This document shows positions 10,078-21,259 of a stretch of 64,000 nucleotides of DNA, piece after piece (position 1 is the stretch's first letter; the number at the start of each line of letters is the position of its first letter). The position numbers and the translations under genes were made by a program. This DNA is from Aricia agestis (lineage: Eukaryota; Arthropoda; Insecta; Lepidoptera; Lycaenidae): NCBI RefSeq assembly GCF_905147365.1, contig NC_056412.1, positions 13,260,001-13,324,000 on the forward strand, read 5' to 3'. The notes beneath the pieces are model-generated. The model worked only from the letters and a program-made list of their open reading frames with translations. It did no database searches and was not told the origin of the DNA.

Positions 10078-10988
10078 ATACGCAAAAACCGTATTCAAAT
10101 CGATCAGCCCCCGTAGACAAGTGGCAAAACGCTAACGCTAACGCTAACGCTAGCGCTACAAAATGTATGGATTTGACATTAGTATTCGCTAGCGAAGCGA
10201 TGACTTATGTCAAATCGCATACATTTTGTAGCGCTAGCATTAACGTTAGCGTTAGCGCTTTGCCACTTGTCTACAGGCCCAGTAATTTTCGTGTTAAAGA
10301 AAAAAGTTTTATACAAAATCTTGCCCCCTCTTTTGTCCCCTTAGAGGGGTGAGGGGATTTTTTTTTACACCAGATATTAAATTGGAAAATACAGTTTATA
10401 ATATGATGTAAGTTTATTCAAGAAAAAAGTTTGATACAAAATCAGCCCCCTCTTTGGTCCGTTTGAAGGGTGGGGGGGAAAAATTTTATACACCAGATAT
10501 GAAGTTGGAAGAAGACAAATATATCTGCGAAAACCATATTCAAATCGGATCAGTAGTTTTCATGTTAAAAAAAAAGTTTGATACAATATCTGACCCCCTC
10601 TTCGGCCCCCTTAAAGGGGTGGGGGAAAAATTTTATACACCAGATGTTAAATTGGAAAATACTGTTAATAATATAAAGTTAGTCCATTGAAGAAAAAAGT
10701 TTGATACAAAATTTGACCCCCTCTTTGGTCCCCTTAGAGGGGTGAGGGGGGAAAAATTTATACACCAGATGTTAAGTTGGAAGAAGATAAATATATCTGC
10801 GAAAACCGTATTCAAATCGGATCAGTAGTTTTCTTGTTAAAGAAAAAAGTTTGGTACAAAATCTTACCCCCTCTTTTGACCCCTTGGAGAGGTGGGGGGA
10901 AAAATTTTTGTACACCAGATGTTAAGTTGGGAGAAGACAAATATATCTGCGAAAACCGCATTCAAATCGGATCAGTAGTTTTCGTGTG
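10074..10988 (+). repeat. Tandem array with alternating unit lengths, split by a MITE
   Basis: Anchored on AAAAAAGTTTGATACAAAAT at 10304, 10427, 10574, 10697 and 10847, the spacing is 123, 147, 123 and 150 nt. Short (A) units carry TTGGAAAATACAGTTTATAA; long (B) units carry GACAAATATATCTGCGAAAA and CAAATCGGATCAGTAGTTTT. The order is B(partial)-A-B-A-B-B. Each unit has a small hairpin around CCCCTTAGAGGGG. The first B unit is broken by the MITE at 10107-10280. A (CAGA)n run follows at 11006-11030. Confidence 0.9.
10107..10280. mobile_element. Foldback MITE (TAGACAAGTGGC family)
   Basis: Ends GCCCCCGTAGACAAGTGGCA and the complement of GGGCCTGTAGACAAGTGGCA. Long arms include repeated CGCTAA units and GCGCTACAAAATGTATG, around a core ATTCGCTAGCGAAGCGAT. 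It interrupts the host word TCGGATCAGTAGTTTTCGTG of the tandem array. A second copy is at 54171-54374. Confidence 0.85.
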
Positions 10989-11121
10989 ATGCTGGAAGAA
11001 ACATACAGACAGACAGACAGACAGACAAAAAACTAACCACAGTTTTGGCTTCTATAGCGATGTAGTAACAGCCCCCGCTTGTTATTTTTTGGATATCTTT
11101 AATGTACAGAATTGTCATTTC

Positions 11122-12180
11122 TACAGTTTTATGTAGAACTCCAATTATCCGAATTAATGGGGACCGGGGCCCATTCGGATAATCAAATATTCGGATAATC
11201 GGATTTAAAAAAAAAATGCCATTGGAGAGAATAAAAGCTACGTTTTGATATTGCACTATTTTTTTATTGAATTAAATGAAAGAAACATGAAATTTTCACA
11301 TGTTTTAAATATAAATAAAATGTACTTATGTACAAGTTTAGAAATAAAAATCATTGTTTTTTAAACATCTCCGTTAATGTAAGCTGTTTTGCGGTCTTCA
11401 ACCGTTTTCGGGCAGCCAGATCACGCATTCGCTTGACGGTGAGCAGTTGCAAGTGGTCACACTCGGGCTGACGCTCCATCCACTTCAAAGCAGCCTCGAG
11501 GCCGGCAAATGCTTCACTAGCTGATGGTCCAGCGTCTACTTCAACATCAGCAGAAAGTTCTTCTTCCACTTCCACTTCAACATCTTCTCTCACACTTACA
11601 ACAATTTCATCGTCATTGAGAATTTGAAAACCAGGGTCAGACGTGTCACAAGCCATCCACTCTCCTACATCTTCAGCACTTACTTCTGTACAACCAGGAA
11701 TTTTTACAATAATTTTTCTTATTTCCTCTAGTGACAACGCATCTTCATCATCATCATCCTCTCCATATTCTTGTTTCTCATTTTCTTTTTTTTTGTTCTT
11801 CTCAGACGGTAGGCCTTTCAGTTTATTCCACGCACGTCTTAGCGTCACTGCCGTAACCAAACTCCAAGCTTCCGCTACCATGTAACAGCAGTCCTTTAAA
11901 TTTATTTTGCTATGATTTGCCAAAACCAATTCTTCATCTTCAGCACCTTCGATCAGCAGTTTTCTCAGCAGTTGCCTTCTGTAATGGCGCTTCATTGTTT
12001 CAATAACAGACTGGTCCATGGGTTGCAGCAAACTTGTAACATTGGGAGGCAAAAACGTCGTTTTAAACTGCCCATTCTCTCTTTCCAACAGTTCTGCTGT
12101 AGGATGAGTGGGTGCGTTATCAACAATTAAAAGCACCTTACTGCCTTCTTTTCCCACCGATTTTTGGTGCTTTTGAGATG
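11122..12180 (-). mobile_element. Truncated pogo/Tigger-like DNA transposon
   Basis: The terminal repeat at the 3' end reads TACAGTTTTATGTAGAACTC followed by CCAATTATCCGAATTAATGG. Related words (CATTCGGATAATCAAATATT) follow. The other end is missing, replaced by MITE sequence from about 12178. TA next to CAG fits pogo-type insertion at TA. Confidence 0.75.
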
Positions 12181-12271
12181 CGCGGCGCGTCACGTCATTA
12201 CGCGTCGCGCCTCGCCTCGCCTCGTCACGTTGAATTCTGAACTGACCCTTAGTTTCAGATTCAGACCGCAA
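11351..12271 (-). pseudogene. DDE transposase, C-terminal part (pogo/Tigger/jerky type)
   Basis: A 306-codon minus frame. Residues 1-33 (Arg-rich, start MRSESETKGQF) come from a MITE fragment and are not transposase. From about residue 45 it is a DDE_1 transposase: VLLIVDNAPTHP carries the second catalytic Asp (D51), and FLPPNVTSLLQPMDQ the third (D86), 35 residues apart. A helical region with RRAWNKLKG, an acidic linker (EDDDDED) and a basic tail (LAARKRLKTAKQLTLTEMF) follow, as in Tigger/jerky proteins. The N-terminal CENP-B-type helix-turn-helix domains and the first catalytic Asp are absent, so it cannot transpose on its own. The long open tail suggests recent decay. Confidence 0.85.
12178..12256 (-). 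mobile_element. Partial MITE end (TTCAGACCGC family)
   Basis: Reverse complement of the left end of the adjacent full MITE, with GACGAGGCGAGGCGAGGCGC. It breaks the transposase gene and supplies its false N-terminus. Confidence 0.65.
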
Positions 12272-12419
12272 CGTGACGAGGCGAGGCGCGACGCGACGCG
12301 ACCTAAATTTGTATGGATTTGACAGATGTCGTCAGCGTGAGACGTCTTGCGAATCTGTCAAATCCATACTAATTTAAAAATGCATCTACGCGTCGCGTCG
12401 CGGTCTGAATTGAACCTTA
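12257..12419. mobile_element. Foldback MITE (TTCAGACCGC family)
   Basis: Ends ATTCAGACCGCAACGTGACG and the complement of TTCAGACCGCGACGCGACGC. The inner arms share TATGGATTTGACAGAT. A related end (AATTCAGACCGCAACGTGAC) is at 6605. Confidence 0.75.
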
Positions 12420-12517
12420 GGCAAATATTTTCTGGTACGTAAAGTACCATTCAAAATAGAAATATCGGTGAAAAAATTACTCTCGTAGCTTTAAAACGAG
12501 CCGGTTTGCAAACTGCT

Positions 12518-12822
12518 CAGGGTTAATTTATACTAGTAGTGCAGAGTCGAAGCGCATCGAAGCGAATTATTAAAACTGAACATTATATTATTATTCACCT
12601 TAACTCCAAAGCGTTAACGCACTTTATTACTTCTGAGAATCAAAACAGGTGTGAGCATCCGCGCGAATGCATGACTGCGCCCGACCAACGCGAGCATTGA
12701 TTGGCCTCGCAGATGAAATGTATGCTTCACGCTCTCGAGTTAAGGTTGAAATTTCTATATTCAGTTTTTGGGAATTCGCTTCGCTTCGCTTCGACTCTGC
12801 GCTATTATAAATTGACCCTTAG
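12518..12822. mobile_element. Foldback MITE with GAGTCGAAGCG ends
   Basis: Left end AGGGTTAATTTATACTAGTA then GTGCAGAGTCGAAGCG. Right end is the complement of TAAGGGTCAATTTATAATAG then CGCAGAGTCGAAGCG. The interior holds CACCTTAACTCCAAAGCG, a word also found in the inverted repeat at 27018-27627. Confidence 0.8.
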
Positions 12823-13918
12823 CAAATATGTTTTTTTATTTTGTATATGTTATTGAAATTTGTACTGAAGTTCTCAAATAAACCCACGCTAATGATTACT
12901 TACTTTCTTTTTGTTGACCTCTTAATTTTTTACAAAAAATGGCGACGTTATTTTATGACGATAGGTAAAAATTATTATAACCTGTACGTCTCTACGACGT
13001 AGAGGTCTGCGTAGCGTGGGGCTACGACTAGGACTGTGCGCTAAAACTATATTATATGGGAGATCGCAGACGACAGTTACGTTCACCTCACGTTTGGATC
13101 GTATTGAGGAACATGGCCTATTTCAACTACATACCAGCTAAGGCTTTTAGGACAGACTGTAGACATTTTTTTATTTGTTTAAAGGTGTTACAATTGAAAA
13201 TTTTCAAAGAATTTAATTTCATGACACGAATAAAAAAAATATATTTTCTCCCGTCTATATCTAGCAGTAAGTAAGCTGATGGTGATGAGTTATGAACAAA
13301 ATATTGCTAAGGACATCCGTTGCTTCAAATTATAAATCAAAAGACAGCCATTTGATAGTATTATATATTCTACGGATAGACACATAAAACTAATAGCACC
13401 CATCTATTTTTATTGCGATAATCATCTTGCAAATACGGAAAAGGCTAAGTACATAGACCTGACGATATTGAAGGCGGTTCGCCCAACAATAAGCCCTAGC
13501 AATAACACCACCGAATAGGAGAGGTATTTCTCTAATTGAGTCGGAAAGTATTCCGTGGGCTTCCACCGACTTTCCTTATTGTTTTCTAATTGATTTCATA
13601 TTCATAGCAATAAACTACGAGATTAAATAAAGTTTTGTTTTGAAAAAGTGCAGCAATTTCATGTTATTGATCGTTACTTTCTTCAAAATATTAATTATAG
13701 TTAACTATAACAAATAAACTATCTATATAGATAGTATATTTTAAAGTAAGTACCAGATTCTTTCAATTTTCTTCGAAATATTTTTAAAGTAGTATTTAGT
13801 AAGTATATTTTAAAGAAATAATATTATGTCATGTCATCAAAATTAATGTTAATTACGTACTTGCATTAGCTTACAATAATGATTATTTTGTTTGCAAAGC
13901 GAATAGGCAATTATTTTT
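12823..13918. other. AT-rich, no gene recognised
   Basis: Only short frames without known motifs. A palindromic word around 12995-13025 (CTCTACGACGTAGAG) is the only structure noticed. Confidence 0.4.
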
Positions 13919-14173
13919 TAACAAAAAATTAAAACCGACTTCCAAGGTAAAAACAAAAGTACTCGTTATATTCTTAAACATAATCTAAAAAGAATCAAAT
14001 AATTCTTATTCCTTATTATAGTGCCGTCTTCAGACTTCGCCTAAACCTCAACTATTTCTGTACTCAATCTTCGTACTTTTGAAGTCGCTACCAGCCCGGA
14101 AAAGTTCTGAGATCCTTGACATAGAACTTACGCTAAGGTAAGCTGGTACCGACCGGTTTTAATTTTTTGTTAA
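13919..14173. mobile_element. Foldback MITE (TTAACAAAAAATTAAAACCGAC family)
   Basis: The left end TAACAAAAAATTAAAACCGA and the right end (complement of TTAACAAAAAATTAAAACCG) form an inverted pair. Inside are TCAACTATTTCTGTAC and GTACCAGC, shared with the right part of the element at 54920-56226. A fragment of the left end is at 29082-29150. Confidence 0.8.
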
Positions 14174-14263
14174 AAAATAATAATTTTACCCTTTTTAGTT
14201 ACCTATGAGACCACAAGGCTATATTACTTATAGCTCGTTGTCTTAGAGTTGTACATATTATTA

Positions 14264-14345
14264 CTAGCGGTCGCCCGCGGCTTCGGTCGCGTGGATGTCG
14301 GTTACGGCTGCAAAGAGCCTACCCAGGAAAGACTCGGTCAGCAAA
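14264..14345 (-). mobile_element. Helitron-like 3' end, minus
   Basis: CTAGCGGTCGCCCGCGGCTT then CGGTCGCGTGGATGTCGG: a CTAG terminus plus the GC-rich terminal hairpin. The other end is not clear. Confidence 0.5.
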
Positions 14346-14799
14346 ATGATTTCCAGGTTAATTCACAGACGCCGATACTGACATCGACGACGCGGACGCA
14401 GTCATGATCCGAAGGGATGCATTTAAATATAGTGCACATTGCACATATTGTCTTCCTCCCGCACACGCACCCCCGCCACCAAATGTTAAAGACCAAATGT
14501 TATCTACATAAACTGTACTTAGTGATGAAATAATTTATTTTCATTTAAACGCGTTTAAATGTAGTCCAAAAAAAATTCAAGATTTTTAAATAAAAAAATG
14601 GTTATTGTGCCTCACTCGACATAGATAAGTATAGTGTGTCGCGGACTTTTTTGTAGATATTTATAAGATCTACAATTAATTATAACATTTATGGTTCTAT
14701 CTTTTATAGTTTCGGCAGCGTACGCAAAATAAGTAACTTTTCTGGTTGATTTTACACCTGGCGTCCGGTCGGAGTCGGTCAAAAAGTAGACACACTAAC

Positions 14800-14958
14800 A
14801 TTAAGTATCTTATATCTTTAGAATCGGCTCCACCGATTTTCATGAAATTTAGCATATAGGGGGTTTCGGGGACGATAAATCAATCTAGCTAGGAATCATT
14901 TTTAGAAAATGTCATTTTATTCGTGTTTTATCGAATACCGAGCAAAGCTCGGTCAAAT
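14800..14958 (+). mobile_element. Helitron-like element, 3' part (GAATCGGCTCC family)
   Basis: GAATCGGCTCCACCGATTTT, GGGGGTTTCGGGGACGATAA, a terminal hairpin ACCGAGCAAAGCTCGGT and a TAGCTAGT end. A second copy is at 16905-17198. Confidence 0.6.
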
Positions 14959-15768
14959 AGCTAGTGGATTCAAATAAGAGCAAGAAATTTTAACACACTG
15001 ACCTCTAAGTTTTAAATTTTATTAAACAGTAATTTGATGCGATGTTACGTTTTAGTACATTTTTACGGTACCCCAAGGAAGATATTCGCTGTACGTTTGA
15101 AACGGCAAGGGATGTCGCCGAATACATGTGCTCGATAATATGATCGTTTATTTCTGTATAAAGTACAGGATTATGGAAAATTCTTTTGAGCGCCTGAAAA
15201 AACAGCCCAAAGGCGAATAAATATTTTATTTCGATGTAGCAAACGCGAGTTGGCATTCATGACTTTATAAGTATAAAATACGTTCACTATTAAAGCGTTT
15301 GAAATGATTAAAATAATAATTAGAAAGCCTTTTATAGCATGAGTGTGTTTTTAGGTCAAGATTTGTATACTCATATGAATTCAAAACATTGAGAAAATAA
15401 GTTTAATATTTTACTCTGATATTTTAAATCTACTCTAGTATGTTTATAGGCCCTTAAATACAGGGCAGATTTTGATCAAAAATGTTCACAATAGAATACA
15501 AAATTAATATGGCTAGGCTGGTTCGAAAACGTACGGTTTCTCAGAATATTCTTTTCGGTGAAGTCACGATTCATATCTGGTTTTTATTGGCCCACTAACC
15601 ATGTTAAACATGTATTTTATCTAGTTATTTATATGGGATTGAACTCTAGACATATAGGACCATCAGATATCCCGATAAGATAGATGATCCAATGCAGTAG
15701 GGGAGGGAAAGGTGCTATTTGTCTGTCACTTGAGCGTCATGGAGACCTAGTAGGTCTAGGTTTTTTAA
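14959..15768. other. No gene recognised
   Basis: A minus frame of 83 codons at 15005-15256 has no recognisable motif, splice context or codon signal. Otherwise AT-rich. Confidence 0.4.
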
Positions 15769-15989
15769 ATCAGGTAAAACTGATAAAAAAATAAGAGCGT
15801 TTTTTATTTTAGCGGTGGGTTCAGAAACTGCAGTCATTTTAAAGTTTCGAAAAAGATTTTAGACAAAAAGACTAAATCATTTAGTTTAGTGCAAAATAAA
15901 ATATCTGCGAAGCTTAGTTAGGAAAATATGAAGCTCTATTTTTATAATTCTAATATTCCTACAGGCTTACCTAACCTTTGAATCGTCAG
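15769..15989 (+). repeat. Interspersed repeat B, copy 1
   Basis: Shares TAAGAGCGTTTTTTATTTTA, GTGGGTTCAGAAACTGCAG and CTAACCTTTGAATCGTCAG with 20991-21259. Both copies end at the same word, suggesting a real element border. Confidence 0.8.
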
Positions 15990-16504
15990 TGCTTCATATG
16001 GAAACTTCTTTGGGGTATACTAAACATCCCCTGACTTAACTGACAGATCCAATGACATTTCAATATTTTAAAAAAAATTTAACCCACTACGTGAGAAATC
16101 TGATTTCAATACCATGATAACTAGACACATGTCAGATCCCTATAAAAGTATACAAGCTTAATCCGACCCGCTCGAGCTTGTCCCGAAATCCGCTCTTCCC
16201 CTCCCCAACTATTGGTGTTTTGAGTTTCAGTTCGATCATCGCTCATAGACAATTTGCAACTCGTCCGCTGTCACTTGTTTTATGTTTTGGGTTGGTTTTG
16301 GGACAAAAGTTGTCTGAAATGTAGTGACAAGATTCTTTTTTGTTTAAAACTGATAGTGTAAATTTCATGTTTCATTCAACATCAATCATAAGAATACAAT
16401 TAAAAGTTTTCAGAATATTATAGAGTCTTGATTTACCTACTTTACTCATTGACTATTATTTAGTTATTTAATAGTTTACTCATTGACTACTTTGTCACTC
16501 ACAA

Positions 16505-16669
16505 TGTACTATCGAGGAAATTGATTCCTAGGCAGTTGACAGACCAACATCATTTGGTCGCATCATGTCAATTGAATGTTAATTGTGATCTTTTGGCTGG
16601 GTTTGACTTCACGCGACCAAACTACGTAGGTCACCCATCTGCCTTCGAATCAACTTCCCTGATAGTACC
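16505..16669. mobile_element. MITE, GATTCATAGGCAG family
   Basis: Inverted ends TGTACTATCGAGGAAATTGA and the complement of GGTACTATCAGGGAAGTTGA. Inner pairs contain GGTCG and TTTGAC. Other copies or parts: 4690-5098, 17214-17310, 46618-46950, 52655-52745. Confidence 0.8.
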
Positions 16670-16869
16670 TTGCACTCACCCTATAACATTTCTTGTATCC
16701 TCGAAGGATTTTGTGGATAAGGCTTTTGTGGTTTTGTGGCTGTTTATTCTAACGTCACAAAAGTTGCAGCTATGGGAATTAAGCTGGTATGTACCTTTAA
16801 AAAAATTGATTCATAGGCAGTCGACGGACTACGTCGTTTGGTCGAATTATGGCGATTTATCTTATATAT

Positions 16870-16910
16870 TTAAACGAGCAATTCTTGTATATATATATAT
16901 ATATAATTGG
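16870..16910. repeat. (AT)n microsatellite, short
   Basis: A TATATA run of about 20 nt in AT-rich sequence. Confidence 0.6.
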
Positions 16911-17198
16911 AATCTCGGAATCGGCTCCAACGATTTTCATGATGAAATTTAGTATATAGGGGGTTTCGGGGGCGATAAATCGATATAGCTAGGAATCATT
17001 TTCAGAAAATGTATTTTTATTCGTGTTTTATCGATAATCGATAAACTGAAAAATATTACTCTTCCTGACATCTATTGGCGAATAATAATACAATTTTGTT
17101 AGCAACTAATTGTTTTAACGACCAGCAGATGGCGTTATTAAGTAACACGAAGTCCATGAGTGTTTGCTATACCGAGCAAAGCTCGGTCATCCAGGTAC
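16905..17198 (+). mobile_element. Helitron-like element (GAATCGGCTCC family), longer copy
   Basis: Same words as 14800-14958, with about 130 bp extra in the middle (TCTATTGGCGAATAATAATA, CAGCAGATGGCG). It ends with the hairpin ACCGAGCAAAGCTCGGT. Confidence 0.6.
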
Positions 17199-17213
17199 TT
17201 GTATTATAAATCG

Positions 17214-17310
17214 TCATATTCTGTCGGCTGGGTTTGACAAAACGCGACTAAAATCATCCGCCAACTAGCTATGAAGCAACTTCTCTGATAGTACATTAGC
17301 CAGGCCGGAG
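17214..17310. mobile_element. Partial MITE (GATTCATAGGCAG family)
   Basis: Right half only: TCGGCTGGGTTTGAC, then GAAGCAACTTCTCTGATAGT. Confidence 0.6.
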
Positions 17311-18551
17311 GTCTATTCTCTCTCCATCTTATGAATTGTCACGTGTCCTGACGTGCCATTAACAATTAGCCATCCTTAAAATGTGTTCAAGGCGAAAGTC
17401 TTACTTTAAAACCTCCATAATTTATAGGTAAAAATAATATCGTCGATTTTTCCAGGCTTTCCTATGCCCAAAGCAGATAATTGGAAAAACAAAACGTCGT
17501 TATCTCCGCGGGCAGTTTGTTTAATCTGAGATGATCGCGAACACAAACACAAACTTCTGGGCTTGACCGAACTTATCATTAAAATGCATGGAATCCAAGT
17601 GGGTCGAGCTTCGGTACTAATTTGTAAGTTTCCTAGATCTTTCGCCAAAATTATTTGCATCTATTTCCTCGTATTAAGCTCTACTTGATTTCACTCTGAA
17701 AAGTCTTGCTAGTTATTTGGAAGTTTCATGTATTATCTACAATGGTTATTGCATTATTCCTACGCGCTTGATACGCGTCTAATTGAATACAGTAGACGAA
17801 GTAAATAACTAATAATTTGATAATTTTCGTTCCTTTTTTTGCATAAATGGGGGCTTCAGGACCGGGAAAATAATTTTAAATGAAAAATTATTTAGCCAGA
17901 TGATGAAGTAGGAAAGTTAATAGCTTTGTTCAAATAATAAGGGGAAAAATGAGTAATTGCCCTTATGTTATAAAATATTAGTTAAGTATCTGGTTCATCC
18001 GCTCACGTCTTAGATTATTCGATTCGATGCAGGGATCGTCTTCGATTCGATGCAGGGCTTGCTAAGTAACACAATCTATAAGACCAGCGCGGCGTGGCAA
18101 TTTATCAAAGTTTACAATCTAGTATTTATAGAAAGGACAATAATTTGCCATAACAATAGTATTATGAAAGAAAATCATTGGTGTGGTAAAATGCATTTAG
18201 ACTTTTAATATTTGTTGAATGAATAGTAACAAACATCAGATTTCACCATGAAGAAGCTATTATTGGAAGACGAGACATAACGACTGAGACGAGAGCTCGA
18301 CTTAACCTCCTCCACTCTAGTGACACTTGAATCTAACCGACTCAGATTTGCGATCGGTTTTCAATGTCTAGTTTGTCTATTAAAAAATGCAAAATTTTAT
18401 TTTGCCTCGGCAGGCGATGATCGTTATGTTATTAATGGTTTGTGTAAAACATAAGTACTTGTAAATAACCTACTATTATTTACCGAAGTTAAATACAAAG
18501 TTAGCACATAGTTTCTGTATATCTACATAATATCAAGACATAGGTATTTTG
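17311..18551. other. No gene recognised
   Basis: AT-rich. The 84-codon minus frame at 17406-17660 shows no motif. A short direct repeat (ATTCGATGCAGGG) occurs at 18020-18058. Confidence 0.4.
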
Positions 18552-18797
18552 TTAACCTCCGACAAAAACGAGGGGTGTTATAAGTTTGACGTGTCTGTCT
18601 GTCTGTCTGTCTGTGGCATCGTAGCATCCAAACGGGTGGACCGATTTTGATCTAGTTTTTTTTGTTTGAAAGCTGACTTAATCTAGAGTGACAGACAAAC
18701 AGACAGACAGACAGACAGATAGACAGACAGACAGACAGACAGACCGACAGACAGACACGTCAAACTTATAACACCCCTCTTTTTTGTCGGGGGTTAA
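18552..18797. mobile_element. Foldback element with (GTCT)n/(GACA)n arms
   Basis: Ends TTAACCTCCGACAAAAACGA and the complement of TTAACCCCCGACAAAAAAGA. The arms continue GGGGTGTTATAAGTTTGACG into a (GTCT)n run on the left and a longer (GACA)n run on the right. Unequal run lengths fit microsatellite growth. Confidence 0.85.
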
Positions 18798-18913
18798 AAA
18801 ATGCAAAAGACACTGTTGGCGGTCCCCCAACACACCGCGACAACAATTATGGACTAAAATATCACTTTACACTTAGGAATTATTTAAACTTAAAGTCAGT
18901 AAATTATATTTTT

Positions 18914-20040
18914 ACCGACTTCCAAAAAGGAGGAGGTTATACGTTCGGCTGTATGTATCTTTTTTTTTTTGTATGTTCAAAGATAGCTCAGTCGCTTGTG
19001 ATCCGATTTTCAAAATTCTTTTTGTGTTGTATAGGGTTTAACTCAAATTTGGTACCATGTTCACAAAAGTGGTGATCTGATGATGAGATCCTGGAGGAAT
19101 CGAGGGGACTCCTTGAAATTTGTATGGAAACATATAGTGATTTCAATTTTTTCTGAAGCATTCGAGGTAAATGCTACCAAAAAGTAAGATTTCGCACCAG
19201 GTTACACCCTGGATCCGAAGGTACCCAACAGAACTTTTGAATCCTTATAGATACAGGTTCGGGGATTTCGGCGTTGTTTAAACAACTGAAAGCATAAGTC
19301 AACACATCAATTTATTTGATCATCATCATCAAAATCATAATTATGCCATGGGTCATCACATTATTATCCAATTATTGATGCTTTTCGTGATATTTTGCAT
19401 CGAAGCAGATGTTTTTGATGATTATTTCGCTGTTTGTGGACCGATTTTCAAAATTCTTGTGTTGTTGTATAGGATATAATCTTAATTTTTGTATAATAAT
19501 TACGACAGTGGTGAGCTGATGATGAGATCTATGAGCAATCGAGGGAAATCCTTGAAATTTATCAAAAGACTCATAGTGGTTAAAATGTTGTTTCTAATAA
19601 CTTAAACATATGTTACGAATAAGAGAAAGTTCATACGAAGGTGTCTCTTGGTCCAAAGGCACTGAACAGAACTCCTGAACCTTTAAAGATAAAAGTTTTT
19701 AAATTGCAGCATCGCTTAGATAACTGCAAGCATTTACCACAATTTCGCTTACAGTAACATAATGTGAATAGTTAACATTCGTAGTGGTTATTTACGCATA
19801 AAGCCTTATCTAGTAGATAACTAAAAAGAGTGAAATTATTATTTTTAACAAAACGAACTAAAAAGTATTAAATAACTCTTATTCTATAATAGTGCCTTTT
19901 TCAGAAGGTATTTAAATACTTTTTAGTTCGTATTTTTATTGTTTTTAATACTTTTTAGTTCGTATTTTTATTGTTTTTAATACTTTTTAGTTCGTATTAT
20001 TATTATTTTTACCTTGGAAGTCGGTTTTAATTTTTTGTTA
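18914..20040 (+). mobile_element. ~1.13-kb non-autonomous element, copy 1
   Basis: Starts ACCGACTTCCAAAAAGGAGG and ends with the complement of TAACAAAAAATTAAAACCGA, so the tips form an imperfect inverted pair built on ACCGACTTCC. The body (to about 19845) matches 54920-55847 nearly base for base. The right part here has three direct repeats of AATACTTTTTAGTTCGTATT. Non-coding. Confidence 0.85.
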
Positions 20041-20378
20041 AAAGTAATCATTTTATTACTATTTAAAGTTGTTTGGCGGGTTTTTTTTAAATTTTATTAA
20101 TTTAATTTTATCTACTTATATTAATTTATAACTAGGTAATCAGTACTCAAACTGCTTAGCTAATAATATTAGTGAGGATAGTAATAATTTATTCCATATT
20201 TTTATTCTGATTTCTGAGTGATTACCGATTAGGTAAGTATTCCATTACCAGTTTCACAATATTAAATTACACATCTATCAAATTTCGTTTACGTTCAGGA
20301 AAAGTGTCTTATTTCTGTTCAATATAAATCTGATCCGAATGACTTGTACGTAAGATAAAAGAATAGGGAGAAAAAGTG

Positions 20379-20839
20379 GGCCCTGTATTCCCAAAAACGG
20401 ACGATTTTCAAGATTTAAAAGTGACAGTAGACACAAAAATATAGTAATTTAAATTCTGAAAAAAATATATGTGTTAGTTAAGGATCTAGCACAGGGGAAT
20501 TTTTATTCTATTACACAATATCATGAACTTCACTTGATAGAAAAAAATCCCAAACTTACCTCTTCTTTTAACGAATTTTCCATACTGTGTCCAAATTATT
20601 TGGAATTTTCAGATAATTTTTGCACTGTATTAAAGACAAAGAATATATCTCGGGCGATTCGTTCTTTTGACTCGATTTAATTGATGTATAAAAAAACGAC
20701 GATCAAAAAACTATAAAATAGCAGGCGCAAAGTGTGTACCTGAAAGCGTACCAGCCGAACCTTTTATTTTTACTATATTTTTGTGTCTACTGTCACTTTT
20801 AAATCTTGAAAATCGTCCGTTTCTGGGAATACAGGGCCT
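20379..20839. mobile_element. ~460-bp foldback element (GGCCCTGTATTCCC ends)
   Basis: Inverted arms of about 67 bp start GGCCCTGTATTCCCAAAAAC and include GACGATTTTCAAGATTTAAA and CAGTAGACACAAAAATATAG, with very few mismatches. The core (20471-20680) has an AT-rich 69-codon frame with no recognised motif. Confidence 0.85.
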
Positions 20840-20990
20840 TAATGACAAATTTTTTTCATAATCGTGTATTTGCCAGCCCCCTCGGGCTACGAGACAATTT
20901 TATTGCAAAAATAAGAATTCTCCACGCCTACATTTGTATCTCTCCAACTACAAGTTTTGTTCTATAGGCATGGCAGTAGGTTGTTCACAT

Positions 20991-21259
20991 AAGGTAAACT
21001 GATAAAAAAATAATAAGAGCGTTTTTTATTTTAGCGGTGGGTTCAGAAACTGCAGCCATTTAAAAGTTTTGAAAAAGAAAATATATTCAGAAAATTGCTT
21101 ATTTCGGTAAATTATAAATATATTTTTAGACAACAAGGACTAAATCATTTAGTTTAGTGCAAAATAAAATATCTGCGAAGCTTAGTTAGGAAAATATAAA
21201 GCATTATTTTTTATATTTTAAAATGTCCCTACAGGCTTATCTAACCTTTGAATCGTCAG
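20991..21259 (+). repeat. Interspersed repeat B, copy 2
   Basis: Longer version of 15769-15989 with an extra AT-rich segment near 21080-21130. It abuts a SINE exactly at GAATCGTCAG. Confidence 0.8.

Noticed and set aside
10281..10988. Regularly spaced repeats that could look like a CRISPR array
   Set aside because: Units are 123-150 bp, spacers are themselves repeats, there are no cas genes, and the genome is that of an insect.
15005..17660. Minus-strand frames at 15005-15256 and 17406-17660 as small genes
   Set aside because: No motif, no splice context, AT-rich codon use and no second copy to suggest selection.
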